From contig JAFSUE010000036.1 in the NCBI GenBank assembly GCA_017445435.1, positions 1 through 14,605 on the forward strand: DNA of 14,605 nt, given 5' to 3'. This document shows positions 5,731 through 14,210 of the stretch, in pieces; within the stretch, counting starts at the first letter, position 1, and every line of letters starts with the position of its first letter. A program made the position numbers and the translations under genes. The notes under the pieces were generated by a model. It did not search any database. It was not told the origin of the DNA and saw only the letters and a list, made by a program, of their open reading frames with translations. Source of the DNA: Selenomonadaceae bacterium. GTDB taxonomy: Bacteria > Bacillota > Negativicutes > Selenomonadales > Selenomonadaceae.

Positions 5731-6189
5731 AATGCAGGTGCAACACTAAAAAATTATTAGTTTCTGCTATAAATTTTGTAACGCGAAAAGAAAAGCATAA
5801 ATCAAATGAGTTAAAAATATTTTACCATACTTGAGCGTGAAAAGATATATCTTCTTTCAGCTCAAAATATTTCCTTACGTAAAATTGCCGCTATTATAAA
5901 AAGCGTCGTAGAAAATCGCGACCTCACAAAAAACTTTATGCAGGGCGTCTAAATATCCCATAAGCAGAAGTTACAAAACTTAGGCACGCAAGCAAAATGC
6001 CGAATAAAGACGCGGAAAACTTACTATAAGTCATCCTTTATCAGAAAGACCGCAAAAAGCAAACAGCGGATATGGTGAAGAATTATGAATGGAAAATTTA
6101 AATCTTAATTCTTAATAGAATATTATCCTAAGGGCTACGACTCAGAACACCTGCAGAAATATGGTTATCAAAAACGTTGCACTTGCTTT
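5731..6189 (+). mobile_element. Decayed, internally deleted IS30-family element
   Basis: The N-terminal transposase remnant (about 5815-5952) reads YFTILEREKIYLLSAQ then NISLRKIAAIIKS, the IS30 helix-turn-helix region, and then loses frame. The C-terminal remnant (6141-6191) reads RTPAEIWLSKTLHLL and a stop, matching the IS30 family's conserved R-TP-E end. The termini are imperfect inverted repeats: aatgcaggtgcaac (5731-5744) and the complement of gttgcacttgcttt (6176-6189), 12 of 14 matching, with the transposase stop inside the right repeat, as is common in this family. The element is about 460 bases against about 1 kb for an intact one, so the catalytic DDE centre is missing. It is not mobile by itself. 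Exact boundaries are uncertain. A short ttcttaattcttaa tract sits inside. Confidence 0.66.
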
Positions 6190-6353
6190 GACAATTAAAG
6201 AAATCAACCGACCGAAGAAAACTGCTTAAATTGAATGTTAGCCTCCTTAAAATGGATTTCAATCATATCAATAAATTCTTGCGCCGATAAAAATTTTTCT
6301 GTATTATAATGTTTCGTATCTGTTGCCAAACACGAATCGAAGGAGATTTTGCT

Positions 6354-6642
6354 ATGATCGTTGAAAAAATTTTTGCGGGTGAATCTGTTCGCGTTTCAAT
6401 CGCCAGTAGAATTGATACGCCGACTTCTTTTCAGTTGCGCGGCGAACTTTCCGCCATTCCCGATACTGTCAAAAAATTGTGTTTGATTTTAGCGACGTTA
6501 GCTACATTTCGTCGAGCGGAATTCGCGAACTGTTTATTTGCAAAAAAAATTTCCTGACATTACGATTGAAAACGTTTCGACGAGTGTTTTTGAAGTCTTG
6601 GAATTGACTGGCTGTAACGAAATTTTTCCATTAACGTCGTGA
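6354..6642 (+). pseudogene. STAS-domain (anti-sigma-factor antagonist-like) pseudogene
   Basis: ATG at 6354 follows AAGGAG at 6340-6345. The first part reads MIVEKIFAGESVRVSIASRI then DTPTSFQLRGELSAIPDTVKKL. After a one-base loss near 6480 the protein continues in another frame as FDFSDVSYISSSGIRELF, which contains the D-S-xx-SSG phosphorylatable serine loop of STAS domains such as SpoIIAA/RsbV. A second one-base loss in the A/T run near 6542-6552 shifts it again to PDITIENVSTSVFEVLELTG, ending at TGA 6640-6642. Restored length is about 96 residues, normal for a stand-alone STAS protein. Two frameshifts make it inactive. It overlaps the start of the ligase pseudogene by four bases, so the two were once an operon. 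A TATAAT lies at 6305-6310 without a convincing -35 box. Confidence 0.7.
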
Positions 6643-8190
6643 CAGATGATGTGTCAAATTATCTGGAAATGTCGTTCAAAAATTTTTTGAAAAACAAGGC
6701 AACTCATTCTGCAGACAAAATTTTTATCGTCGACGAACACACATCTTACACTTGGTCAGAAATTGAGGTTTGCGCGACGATTATTGCCGAAGATTTGAGC
6801 AAATTGGGTGTTACAAGCGGTAGCCGCGTCGGAATTTGATCTATCAATTCCGCAAATTGGATTTTGACTTTCTTCGCAGTTCAAAAACTTGAGGCAATCG
6901 CTGTACTCATAAATTTTAATCTGCACATTTCCGAAATCGTGACTACTACGAAAATAGGCGACGTTGATTTTCTTTGCTATGGCGATTTGCCCGAAATGAA
7001 AGATGAACAAAAATTTCTCGATTATATTCGCTCCGCCAATTCGCCCGTGAAAAATTTTTACTCGATTCGGTCGGCGATTGATTTTAAAGCCCGCCGCGCA
7101 GAGTATGAACCGTTGCTTTACAAGTTTGCAAACTTCGACGAGGCAGACGCCCCCCTGCACTATGAGTTTTACTTCTGGCTCGACTGGCAAACCCAAAGGC
7201 GTCATTTTGTCCGCCTACAACATACTCAACGCCGCCAACGTTAATTACGTCGACCAAACTCTTCGTCCTGACGACAGAACTTGTATGATTTTGCCGTTCT
7301 TTCACATATTCGGACTTGTCGCAGGAATTTTTGCCAACGCACTTGCCGATTCAACAATTTTCATTCCGCCGAATATCAGAACGAGTACCTTGCTAAATTT
7401 AATTTTCCGTGAACGTTGTACAATTTTTCATTCCGTACCGACAATGTTAATCGCCCTCATCAACAATAAAAATTTCAGCGCGGATAAACTCTCCACCTTG
7501 CGTTGCACGATTATAAGCGGCGCGGCGGCTACTGATTCGCAAATTAAAATGTTCCGAGAAAAAATGCCGAACAATCATTTTTTGTCGAGTTACGGCTTGA
7601 GCGAAATGGCGCCCGTCAGCATTACAAACTACAACGACACCGACTATCACTAGTTGCATACTGGCGGACACCCCGTAAAAAACATTAAAATTAAAATTTT
7701 AAACCCTGACATAAACGGAATTGGCGAAATTTTAGTTCAAGGCTTCAATTTGATGACTTGCTACTACAAACTAAGCGAAGCTGATCAATCTATAAACCAA
7801 GATGGCTGGTTACACACTGGCGATCTCGGTTCATTGCAATCTGACGGCTATTTGAAGTTGACGGGCAGAATTAAAGAACTGATTATTCGAGGCGGCGAAA
7901 ATATTATGCCTGGCGAAGTCGAAGCGGTCATTTCTAAGTTCGATATAGTCGACAATGTAAAAGTTATCGGCTTGCCCAGCGATTTTTTCGGCGAAGAAGT
8001 TTGCGCCTGCATAAAATTAAAGACTGGCAAAATTTTTGACGAAGAAAAATTCCGCGCTGAACTTTCTGCCTACCTTGCAAGATATAAAATTCCTTCTAAG
8101 TTCGTTATCGTCGACGAATTTCCCATGCTCGGCACAGGAAAGATCGACACCGTAACGTTGAAACGCCAAATTCTAATCACTTACATTTGA
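6639..8190 (+). pseudogene. Acyl-CoA synthetase / AMP-forming ligase pseudogene
   Basis: Starting at GTG 6639, joined frames give a class I adenylate-forming enzyme of about 515 residues. Visible motifs in order are the phosphate loop FTSGSTGKPKGV, YGLSEMAP, GWLHTGDLG, the hinge region TGRIKELIIRGGENIMPGEVEA and the C-terminal catalytic lysine in GTGKID. Three lesions break it: an in-frame TGA at 6837-6839 (GSRVGI-stop-SINSANW), a one-base gain in the six-C run at 7150-7155, and an in-frame TAG at 7651-7653 (between TDYH and LHTGGHPVK). The parts are otherwise well preserved, so decay is recent. The substrate is unknown; the family includes fatty-acid, aryl and carrier-protein loading enzymes. 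The original operon with the STAS gene suggests a regulated, possibly specialised pathway now lost. Confidence 0.86.
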
Positions 8191-8410
8191 GAGGATAAAC
8201 TCTCTGGCGTACCTCTATCCGATTGTAAAAAACTTTCGGACGTGTTATCGTGTCTTGCCCGCTTGCGGGGCTATAATTTTGATTCACTGATAACAATTTA
8301 TAGTTGTCTAGAAAATTTAAATCAAAATACAATACGTTGCGGAGCAATGAGGGAAAGTAAGGAACTTTAGCCAAAATTTTCTCTGTAATAATGCACAAAA
8401 AAACAAAAAA
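8191..8410. other. Gene-free stretch after the ligase pseudogene
   Basis: No convincing gene is seen. A small inverted repeat, gagag (8189-8193) with ctctc (8200-8204), sits on the ligase stop codon, and gccc (8257-8260) with gggc (8268-8271) forms a weak hairpin followed by an A/T-rich run. Neither is strong enough to call a terminator on its own. Confidence 0.4.
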
Positions 8411-8486
8411 ACGCACAAAAAACTTGCATACCCGTCAATTCTTTCCTTTCTAGGTTTCAAAATTGACGGTAAATTTTTTGTTGCGT
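8411..8486. terminator. Nested palindrome, probable bidirectional terminator
   Basis: The inner stem is ccgtcaatt (8432-8440) with aattgacgg (8461-8469), a perfect 9-bp match with a 20-base loop. Around it, acgcacaaaaaa (8411-8422) pairs with ttttttgttgcgt (8474-8486) with one extra base. T-runs follow on both strands (8474-8479 on plus; the complement of 8401-8422 on minus). It lies between the convergent ligase and AbrB-type remnants and could end transcripts from either side. Confidence 0.55.
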
Positions 8487-8784
8487 TCGTGACATTTATT
8501 AATGCCATTAATTGTATGTCATGTGATGTCCAGTAACATACATGGCGTGCTGACGTGCTTGTTCCTTTGAGATGGGTATGATATTTCCGCCGTCATGCCA
8601 AATTTTGGTAGCGCGCCCCAGCGGTCTGTAGATCCGTTAAGGCTGTTTAGAAAACGTTGTCATCCACCAAATTTAATTGTTCCTTTTTCAGAGTCTCTTT
8701 TTTATGTTACCAATTCCAATCAGATCGGTTCAAGTGTTTTCCTACCACCTGCTCCGCTTTCAGCCACGTTTCTTTTGAAAAAGT
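8487..8784 (-). other. Possible decayed coding remnant
   Basis: On the minus strand beyond the AbrB-type stop codon, one frame reads protein-like between stops: KETWLKAEQVVGKHLNRSDW, then KKEQLNLVDDNVF, then TALTDLQTAGARYQNLA, and after a frameshift KEQARQHAMYVTGHHMTYN. At least three stops and one frame change interrupt it. The residue mix is typical of a helical protein, but I do not recognise a family. It may be chance. Confidence 0.25.
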
Positions 8785-9798
8785 CTATCGTTTCTCATTT
8801 TCTTTAAAGTACCAGTTAATTGCGAATGGTAAAGTAAAATTCAAGAATAGCAATCGGAACAACTGAATTTGCGGAACATCCGCGCCCATACTTAACCCCG
8901 CCAAGCACATTTCCGCAATTCCGCCTGGTGCCATTGCAAGAAACGCCGTTATCAGCGAAAAGCCGTAAGTCTGCGACAAAAATATTGCCATGCCGACGCT
9001 TGTTGCAATCATTGCCGCGTTGCAGAATAATAAATTCGGAAGTGTTGAGCGAAGTGCAAGCAATCGGTTTTTCTCAAGTTTCGTGCCGATGTATAAACCG
9101 ATATTCAGTTGCACAACCGCCATCAAAAGTTTCGGTGCCGATTCAAACGGTTGGATAAATGTTGAAAAAATCGCCGCAACCAAAATCGGACCGAGCAACT
9201 GTTTTGTAGGCAGGTGAAATTTTTTTCCAAGAAAACTCCCAAGCCAAACAAGTTGAACAAGTACGATCCAATGCAAGCCGTCAACTTGTTCAAGCGCAAC
9301 CGCCGTTGCTGTTTCGTCGAGCATGTGCATTGCAAGAAATAGTACGCTGATGATGACGCAGGTAAATCTCAAAGTTTGCGCGACGACGACAAAATTCATA
9401 TCGGCGCGCGAATCTTCTTCCGCCATCAACGTCATTAATGACATACCGCTAGGCGCACAACCCATTAAACAATTGATTAAATTGACCTCTGTCATGCGAA
9501 AGGTCATAAGCGACGCGATTAACGACACAATGACGATTGAACCTGTTGCCGACAAGACACCGAAGACTTGATGACTTAAGTTAATAAGCGTTTCAAAACT
9601 GCAATCGCGTCCAATTTCGCAACCGCCAACGCTCAACATCAAGTTACGCCAAGCGGTAGACCAATTTGTTTTCGGGTCGATAAAAGTTTTGCTGACGAAA
9701 GTAACAACAATTCCACCAAGCATTTATGGTATAGGAACGTTCAGCGTTTTGAATAAAAATCCGAGCGCGGCTGCCGCCAAAAACAGAATAACTTTTTG
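8785..9798 (-). pseudogene. AbrB-type (PF05145) membrane protein, 5'-disrupted
   Basis: The 312 residues open from ATG 9723 form a multi-span membrane protein with internal duplication, as in the AbrB/'ammonia monooxygenase' family. Motifs include GCAPSGMSLMTLMAEE in the first half and, in the second, AMAPGGIAEMCLAGLSMGAD followed by a span ending in WYF. The family is usually about 340-360 residues. The missing start is found upstream in the same frame: VILFLAAAALGFLFKTLNVP is followed by an in-frame TAA (9724-9726) directly before the ATG. Another stop (TGA, 9799-9801) precedes that; losing one A from the run of five at 9793-9797 would join a TTG start to it. No ribosome site precedes the ATG at 9723. 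The gene is therefore probably inactive, although a version lacking the first span cannot be excluded. The substrate is unknown. Confidence 0.68.
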
Positions 9799-9886
9799 TC
9801 AAGTAAAACGCGGGGTTAATCGTTGCGCTTTATCAATTCAACTTGACTTTGCGCATAAGTTCCAATAATTAATATAAATTTCCCTC

Positions 9887-10105
9887 TCAATCCAGTTGCA
9901 TTCGCTGGAAAATTCCCTTAAATTTTTGCCAAAAATTGCCGCTGTTCATTGAAACGAGTTCAGAGGTATTCATTTCGCTTTTAATGTCTTCGAGCCATGC
10001 TGGCGAAGAAAATTTTTCGTCTGCCGACGCCGTCGAAATTCGTACCTCTTGGACGCCGCCTGTTACTCTGTCGAATTCATCGTCCGTTAAAAGCCCCCGT
10101 TTCAT
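9887..10105 (-). CDS. Small peptide with double-glycine-type leader (bacteriocin/RiPP-like precursor)
   Basis: This 72-residue product starts at ATG 10103-10105, chosen because AAGGAGG (10114-10120) lies eight bases upstream; the frame is open 16 codons further but without a ribosome site. The N terminus MKRGLLTDDEFDRVTGG has the acidic L-xx-E-F/L-xx-V-x-GG pattern cleaved by C39-peptidase ABC exporters in double-glycine precursors. The predicted mature part is 55 residues, begins VQEVRISTASADEK, lacks cysteine and has a C-terminal amphipathic-looking stretch (NFWQKFKGIFQRMQL). A class IId-like bacteriocin or a secreted signal is possible. No exporter, immunity gene or modifying enzyme is in the window; the gene stands alone between the AbrB remnant and a glycosyltransferase gene. 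Function is inferred only from the leader. Confidence 0.62.
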   Translation of the reverse strand: MKRGLLTDDEFDRVTGGVQEVRISTASADEKFSSPAWLEDIKSEMNTSELVSMNSGNFWQKFKGIFQRMQLD

Positions 10106-10204
10106 GTGAATCGCCTCCTTTAAAAATCTTAAAAAGCTGAATTCAAGCGCCAAAAGAAAAGTAGTTTATTAAAAAATAATCAATAGTACTAAAAATTTTC
10201 TTAC

Positions 10205-11236
10205 CTAAGCCAAAATTGTTTCAAAAATTACATCTTTAATCAGCGCGGGCGAAATTTCCGACAAGCAGTCAAGATTTTTCGGACAAGCGCGTTTCCAGCA
10301 ACCTTTGCAAGGTCTGTCAACTTCAATGGAATTTTGACGTTGAGCATAAGCGCCATTTCTATTTGCATCAGTTGGACCCATTAACATAACGACGGGAACT
10401 TTCAAGCCAGCCGCTAAATGCACAATGCCAGTATCGCCGCCAATGACAAGGCGGGAATTTTTTATGACGTGGGCAAGTTGCGGCAAGTTCGTTTGATTCA
10501 CAAGATTAATCGGCGGAATTTCCATAAGCTCTTCAATCTCCGCCGCAATTTGTACGTCGACCGCGCCATTGCCGACAATCACAGGTACAATGTCCAAGTT
10601 GTAAAGCCAATCGGCAACGTTAGCAAATTTCGTAGCGCCCCAACGTTTATTTGTCCAATTAGCGCCAACTGCAAACACCGCGTATTCATTGCCAACCTTC
10701 AAGCCAGCATGATCAGTTATTTTGTCTGCGCGTTTAATTTCATCAGGCGGAATTTCCAACGGGAAAATAATTTTGTCCACCTTGCAACCAATCGCCCGCG
10801 CAGTGTCCAAGTACCGCTCGACAATGTGTCCTGCCGAATGTTCACCAATTACTGGCTTAGAAATTTTGTCGCTAAGTTCGCGCATATTGCAAATGCCCAG
10901 CTTAATGTTGGACTTTGCAAAGAAAGCTATTGCCGCCGATTTAAATAGCCCTTGCAAATCTAAAACTGCGTCGTAACTTTCGCGTTGAAGTTCGCGGCGA
11001 AATGGCAGAAAAAGTTTTGTAAATCCTTTCAGCGTACGGAAATCTTTTTTGCGGAACAAAATTATTCTGTCAACGCAAGGATTCATTTTCAAAAGTTCGT
11101 AAGCTGGCGGCTCAACGACCCAAGTTATTTTAGCGTTGGGGAAAGTTTCCTTTATCGCGTAACTGACGGGCAAGGCGTGAATTACATCGCCAATCGCGCT
11201 AAGCTTTACGATTAAAATATTTTTTAGGGTATCCAT
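10205..11236 (-). CDS. Glycosyltransferase family 9, WaaC-like heptosyltransferase
   Basis: This 343-residue cytoplasmic enzyme would transfer heptose (or a related sugar) from an ADP-sugar to the inner core of LPS. It has the GT-B build: an N-terminal Rossmann half beginning ILIVKLSAIGDVIHALP with WVVEPPAYELL, and a C-terminal nucleotide-binding half with FAVGANWTNKRW and VIGGDTGIVHLAAGLKVPVV followed by LMGPTD. The N-terminal pattern is closer to WaaC (heptosyltransferase I) than WaaF. Near the end four cysteines are clustered (CKGCWKRACPKNLDC), as in many GT9 proteins. It implies an outer membrane. The ATG start has no good ribosome site, and its upstream region is a low-complexity tract separating it from htpG. 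The exact acceptor is not known. Confidence 0.86.
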   Translation of the reverse strand: MDTLKNILIVKLSAIGDVIHALPVSYAIKETFPNAKITWVVEPPAYELLKMNPCVDRIILFRKKDFRTLKGFTKLFLPFRRELQRESYDAVLDLQGLFKSAAIAFFAKSNIKLGICNMRELSDKISKPVIGEHSAGHIVERYLDTARAIGCKVDKIIFPLEIPPDEIKRADKITDHAGLKVGNEYAVFAVGANWTNKRWGATKFANVADWLYNLDIVPVIVGNGAVDVQIAAEIEELMEIPPINLVNQTNLPQLAHVIKNSRLVIGGDTGIVHLAAGLKVPVVMLMGPTDANRNGAYAQRQNSIEVDRPCKGCWKRACPKNLDCLSEISPALIKDVIFETILA

Positions 11237-11244
11237 TTTATTTT

Positions 11245-11315
11245 TAGTTAGTAGTGAGTAGTTAGTAGTAAGTAGTAGTGAAGAAATCCTACCGTCTACT
11301 CCCTATCTTCTACTT
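11245..11315. repeat. Low-complexity repeat tract between htpG and the GT9 gene
   Basis: From 11245 to 11280 short units of tagtag, agtgag and agtaag are repeated on the plus strand, followed by a pyrimidine-rich half (ctactccctatcttctact). A similar kind of short A/T-rich reiteration (ttcttaattc units) occurs at 662-693 and, shorter, at about 6105-6117. No gene or clear hairpin is present. Confidence 0.5.
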
Positions 11316-11316
11316 C

Positions 11317-13218
11317 CTATTTCTCCATTAACTCGGCAATTTTATTCGCCAAGTCAACAGGATTGTCAGGTAAAATCCCTTCAATCAACAGCGCCTGCGC
11401 GTACAGCAATTTGCAGAAGTCTTTGAAGTCATCAGATTTTTTATCCAGCGCGTGAATGCCGCTTAACTTTTTGAAAAGTGCGTGATTCGGATTGAGTTCT
11501 AAAATTTTATGCGCTTTGAAGAAAGGATTGTTCATCGGCGCGAAAGTTTGTTCCATATTCAACGAAGGTCCATTAGCGCCAGTCACTAAACATACGGCGC
11601 CAGATTTTAAGCGGGAAGTTAAACGAACTTCATTAACGTTTTCACCAATCGCCGCCTTCACGTCCATTAAAAGTTCTTCGTAGGAGCGGGACAGTTCATC
11701 AAGTTCAGCTTTTTTCTTATCAGCGTTTTCATCATCAATTTCAAAATCTTCACGGTTGACGGATTGAATTTCCTTGCCGTCGTAGTTGACAAGCGCATTG
11801 ATAGCAAATTCGTCAACAGGATCGATAAGGTAAATTACTTCAATTCCGCGTTCACGCAAAATTTCAAGCTGTGGAAGTTTAGCGATTGACGCCGCATCTT
11901 TACCAGTCGCGCAGTAAATTTTCTTTTGATTAGCTGGCATACGTTCAACGTATTCAGCAAGCGTCGACAATTTTAAATCTTTCGACGTTGTGAAAAGTAA
12001 AAGGTCTTTCAAGTCGTCTTTAACTTTGTCGTCGTAGGAGTTATTGTAAATGCCGATTTTTAAAGACTTGCCGAATTGCGCCCAAAATTCTTCGTAGCGT
12101 TCACGTTCATTTTTCAAAAGCTTAGAAAGTTGCTTGAGAATATTTTTTTCAAGTGAGCGCCCAATTTTTTTTACGTCGCGGCTCTGCTGTAAAATTTCAC
12201 GCGAAACATTAAGCGGCAAGTCAGGCGAATCAACTAAACCTTTCACAAAGCGGAAATGGTCGGGCAGAAAATCTTTGCATTTGTCCATAACGAAGACGTG
12301 GCGCGAATAAAGTTGCAAGCCAGGTTCATAGTCCGCGAAAAATAAATTTGACGGCGCATGCTTAGGAATGCAAAGTAACGCTGTATATTCGATTGTACCT
12401 TCTGCCTTCGTGTGGAAAAATTCCATAGGCTTTTCCCATTCATGGAATTGGTGGCGGAAAAATTCTTCGTATTCTTCGTCGCTAATGTCAGACTTATTGC
12501 GCGTCCACAACGGCTGCATGGAATTAACAGTTTTAACTTCAATGACAGGATTGTCATCCTTATCCTTCGTCTCAAAGTTCATCTTGATAGGGTAGCGGAT
12601 GTAATCGGAATACTTTTTAATCAACGTTTCAATGGTGTAGTGGTTAGTGAAGTCGAAGTCTTCACCGCCGCAAAATTCGGGCTTAAGATAAAGTACAATC
12701 GTCGTACCGCGTGAATTTTTGTCGAAGTCTTCAAGCGTGTATTCGCCAGCGCCTTCACTAGTCCACTTAACGGCGGCAGTTTCGCCAGCTTTGCGCGTCA
12801 TAAGTTCAACTTTTTCAGCAACGATAAACGCCGAATAAAATCCAACGCCGAATTGTCCAATAAGTTCTTCGTTGAGATTGTCGCTACTTTCACGAATTTT
12901 ATCAAGGAAAGCGCGTGTGCCAGATTTAGCAATCGTGCCAATATTTGAAATGACTTCGTCGCGCGTCATACCAATTCCAGAATCGGAAATTGTAACGGTC
13001 TTTGTGTCGCTGTCGGGTACGACGAAAATTTCATAGTCGTCATTGCCTTCTAAAATATCTTGATTGGTAAGCGATTCAAAATGAAGTTTATCAAGCGCAT
13101 CTGAAGCGTTTGAAATAAGTTCACGCAGAAAAATTTCTTTGTTCGTATAAATGGAGTTGACGACCAAGTCGAGCATTCTTTTAGTCTCGGCTTGAAATTC
13201 TAAAGTTTCTGTTGACAT
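11317..13218 (-). CDS. htpG: Chaperone protein HtpG (Hsp90)
   Basis: HtpG is the bacterial Hsp90, an ATP-driven dimeric cytoplasmic chaperone. The 633-residue length is normal. The N-terminal ATPase domain (about 1-220) shows TKRMLDLVVNSIYTNKEIFL, ELISNASDALDKL with the catalytic glutamate, the DSGIGMT loop and the lid motif GQFGVGFYSAF. The middle domain contains VDSPDLPLNVSREILQQS with the conserved arginine that contacts ATP, and the C-terminal dimerisation domain ends in NKIAELMEK. All key residues are present. The ATG at 13216-13218 has a GAGGT ribosome site. It follows prs by 32 bases on the same strand with no terminator seen, so co-transcription is likely. Confidence 0.97.
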   Translation of the reverse strand: MSTETLEFQAETKRMLDLVVNSIYTNKEIFLRELISNASDALDKLHFESLTNQDILEGNDDYEIFVVPDSDTKTVTISDSGIGMTRDEVISNIGTIAKSGTRAFLDKIRESSDNLNEELIGQFGVGFYSAFIVAEKVELMTRKAGETAAVKWTSEGAGEYTLEDFDKNSRGTTIVLYLKPEFCGGEDFDFTNHYTIETLIKKYSDYIRYPIKMNFETKDKDDNPVIEVKTVNSMQPLWTRNKSDISDEEYEEFFRHQFHEWEKPMEFFHTKAEGTIEYTALLCIPKHAPSNLFFADYEPGLQLYSRHVFVMDKCKDFLPDHFRFVKGLVDSPDLPLNVSREILQQSRDVKKIGRSLEKNILKQLSKLLKNERERYEEFWAQFGKSLKIGIYNNSYDDKVKDDLKDLLLFTTSKDLKLSTLAEYVERMPANQKKIYCATGKDAASIAKLPQLEILRERGIEVIYLIDPVDEFAINALVNYDGKEIQSVNREDFEIDDENADKKKAELDELSRSYEELLMDVKAAIGENVNEVRLTSRLKSGAVCLVTGANGPSLNMEQTFAPMNNPFFKAHKILELNPNHALFKKLSGIHALDKKSDDFKDFCKLLYAQALLIEGILPDNPVDLANKIAELMEK

Positions 13219-13250
13219 TAAATTTTTACCTCTAATCTAAAAAAATTATT

Positions 13251-14210
13251 TTATCTAAACAATAAGCTAACAGAACGTTGAGCCTGTATCCTTAAGATAA
13301 CGTCGCCGATTGACTGAGCCATTGACAGTACGACAATTTTATCTGACGGCTTATTTTCGGGAAGTGGTATTGTGTCGGTAACGATAAGCTTTTCAATGAC
13401 TGAATCGTTAATTTTTTCGACGGCGTTTTTGCTAAGTACAGGGTGCGTACACGCGGCAAGTACAGTTTTAGCGCCAAGTTTTTTTAACGCCTTCGCGCCT
13501 TCACAAAGACTGCCAGCCGTGTCGACAATATCATCAATCATAAGCGCAACTTTATCTTTCACGTCGCCGATTATGCTCATGACTTCAGCTTCACCAGGAC
13601 GCGGACGCCGCTTTTCAATAATGGCGATAGGCGCTTTAAGATAATCAGCAAGGGCACGGGCACGAGTGACGCCGCCTAAGTCGGGACTGACTACGACAAG
13701 TTCATCTTCATAAGTTTGCGTTTTAAAATAATCGGCAATGACTGGCGCGGCTAAAAGGTGGTCAACTGGAATGTCGAAAAATCCTTGAATCTGCGCGGCG
13801 TGCAAGTCAACGGTAAGCAGGCGATCAATTCCAGCGGCAACCATTAAATTGGCTACAAGTTTAGCGGAAATCGGTTCACGTCCGCGCGTTTTTCTATCTT
13901 GCCTTGCGTATGCGTAGTAGGGAACAATCGCCGTTATACTGTGAGCCGATGCGCGTTTGCAAGCGTCAACCATTATCAGCAAATCCATAACATTATCATT
14001 TACAGGATGAGAAGTCGGCTGTACGATAAAAATATCTTTGCCGCGAATACTTTCATTAATCATAACTGAAGTTTCGCCGTTGTTGAAACGTCCAACTTCT
14101 GTATCACAAAGTCGGACGTTGATATAGTCTGAAATTTTTTGCGCCAAATCGGTATTGGCATTGCCCGTCATCAAACAAAGTTTGCTAGTGTCAACGTTGT
14201 GATTCTCCAT
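13251..14210 (-). CDS. prs: Ribose-phosphate pyrophosphokinase (PRPP synthetase)
   Basis: Prs makes PRPP from ribose 5-phosphate and ATP, feeding purine, pyrimidine, histidine, tryptophan and NAD synthesis. The start chosen is the ATG at 14208-14210, eight bases after GGAGG (14219-14223); the frame is open for 28 more codons upstream but that part has no similarity to the family. The resulting 319 residues match the usual length. Motifs in order are LMTGNANTDLAQKI, GRFNNGET, YYAYARQDRKTRGREPISAK (ATP-binding flexible segment), the catalytic histidine region TVDLHAAQIQGFF, VVSPDLGGVTRAR, the catalytic-loop KRR and the PRPP-binding loop LMIDDIVDTAGSL. The end, SVSLLFR, is also typical. The gene is intact. 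Confidence 0.96.
   Translation of the reverse strand: MENHNVDTSKLCLMTGNANTDLAQKISDYINVRLCDTEVGRFNNGETSVMINESIRGKDIFIVQPTSHPVNDNVMDLLIMVDACKRASAHSITAIVPYYAYARQDRKTRGREPISAKLVANLMVAAGIDRLLTVDLHAAQIQGFFDIPVDHLLAAPVIADYFKTQTYEDELVVVSPDLGGVTRARALADYLKAPIAIIEKRRPRPGEAEVMSIIGDVKDKVALMIDDIVDTAGSLCEGAKALKKLGAKTVLAACTHPVLSKNAVEKINDSVIEKLIVTDTIPLPENKPSDKIVVLSMAQSIGDVILRIQAQRSVSLLFR

Noticed and set aside
5702..5796. Inverted ttttctttt / aaaagaaaa runs as an attachment site
   Set aside because: They are low-complexity purine/pyrimidine runs, one outside and one inside the IS30 relic, and fit no known site.
6837..6839. In-frame TGA of the ligase read as selenocysteine or under an altered code
   Set aside because: TGA is used as the normal stop for mqnC, hxlR, mnmE and the double-glycine peptide, no SECIS-like hairpin was seen, and the same gene has a frameshift and a TAG as well.
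10106..10153. 16-codon upstream extension of the double-glycine peptide
   Set aside because: No ribosome site precedes it, whereas AAGGAGG is placed eight bases before the inner ATG and the leader motif starts there.
10418..10948. Plus-strand open frame of 176 codons inside the GT9 gene
   Set aside because: It is antisense to a clearly recognised glycosyltransferase and has no ribosome site or family pattern.
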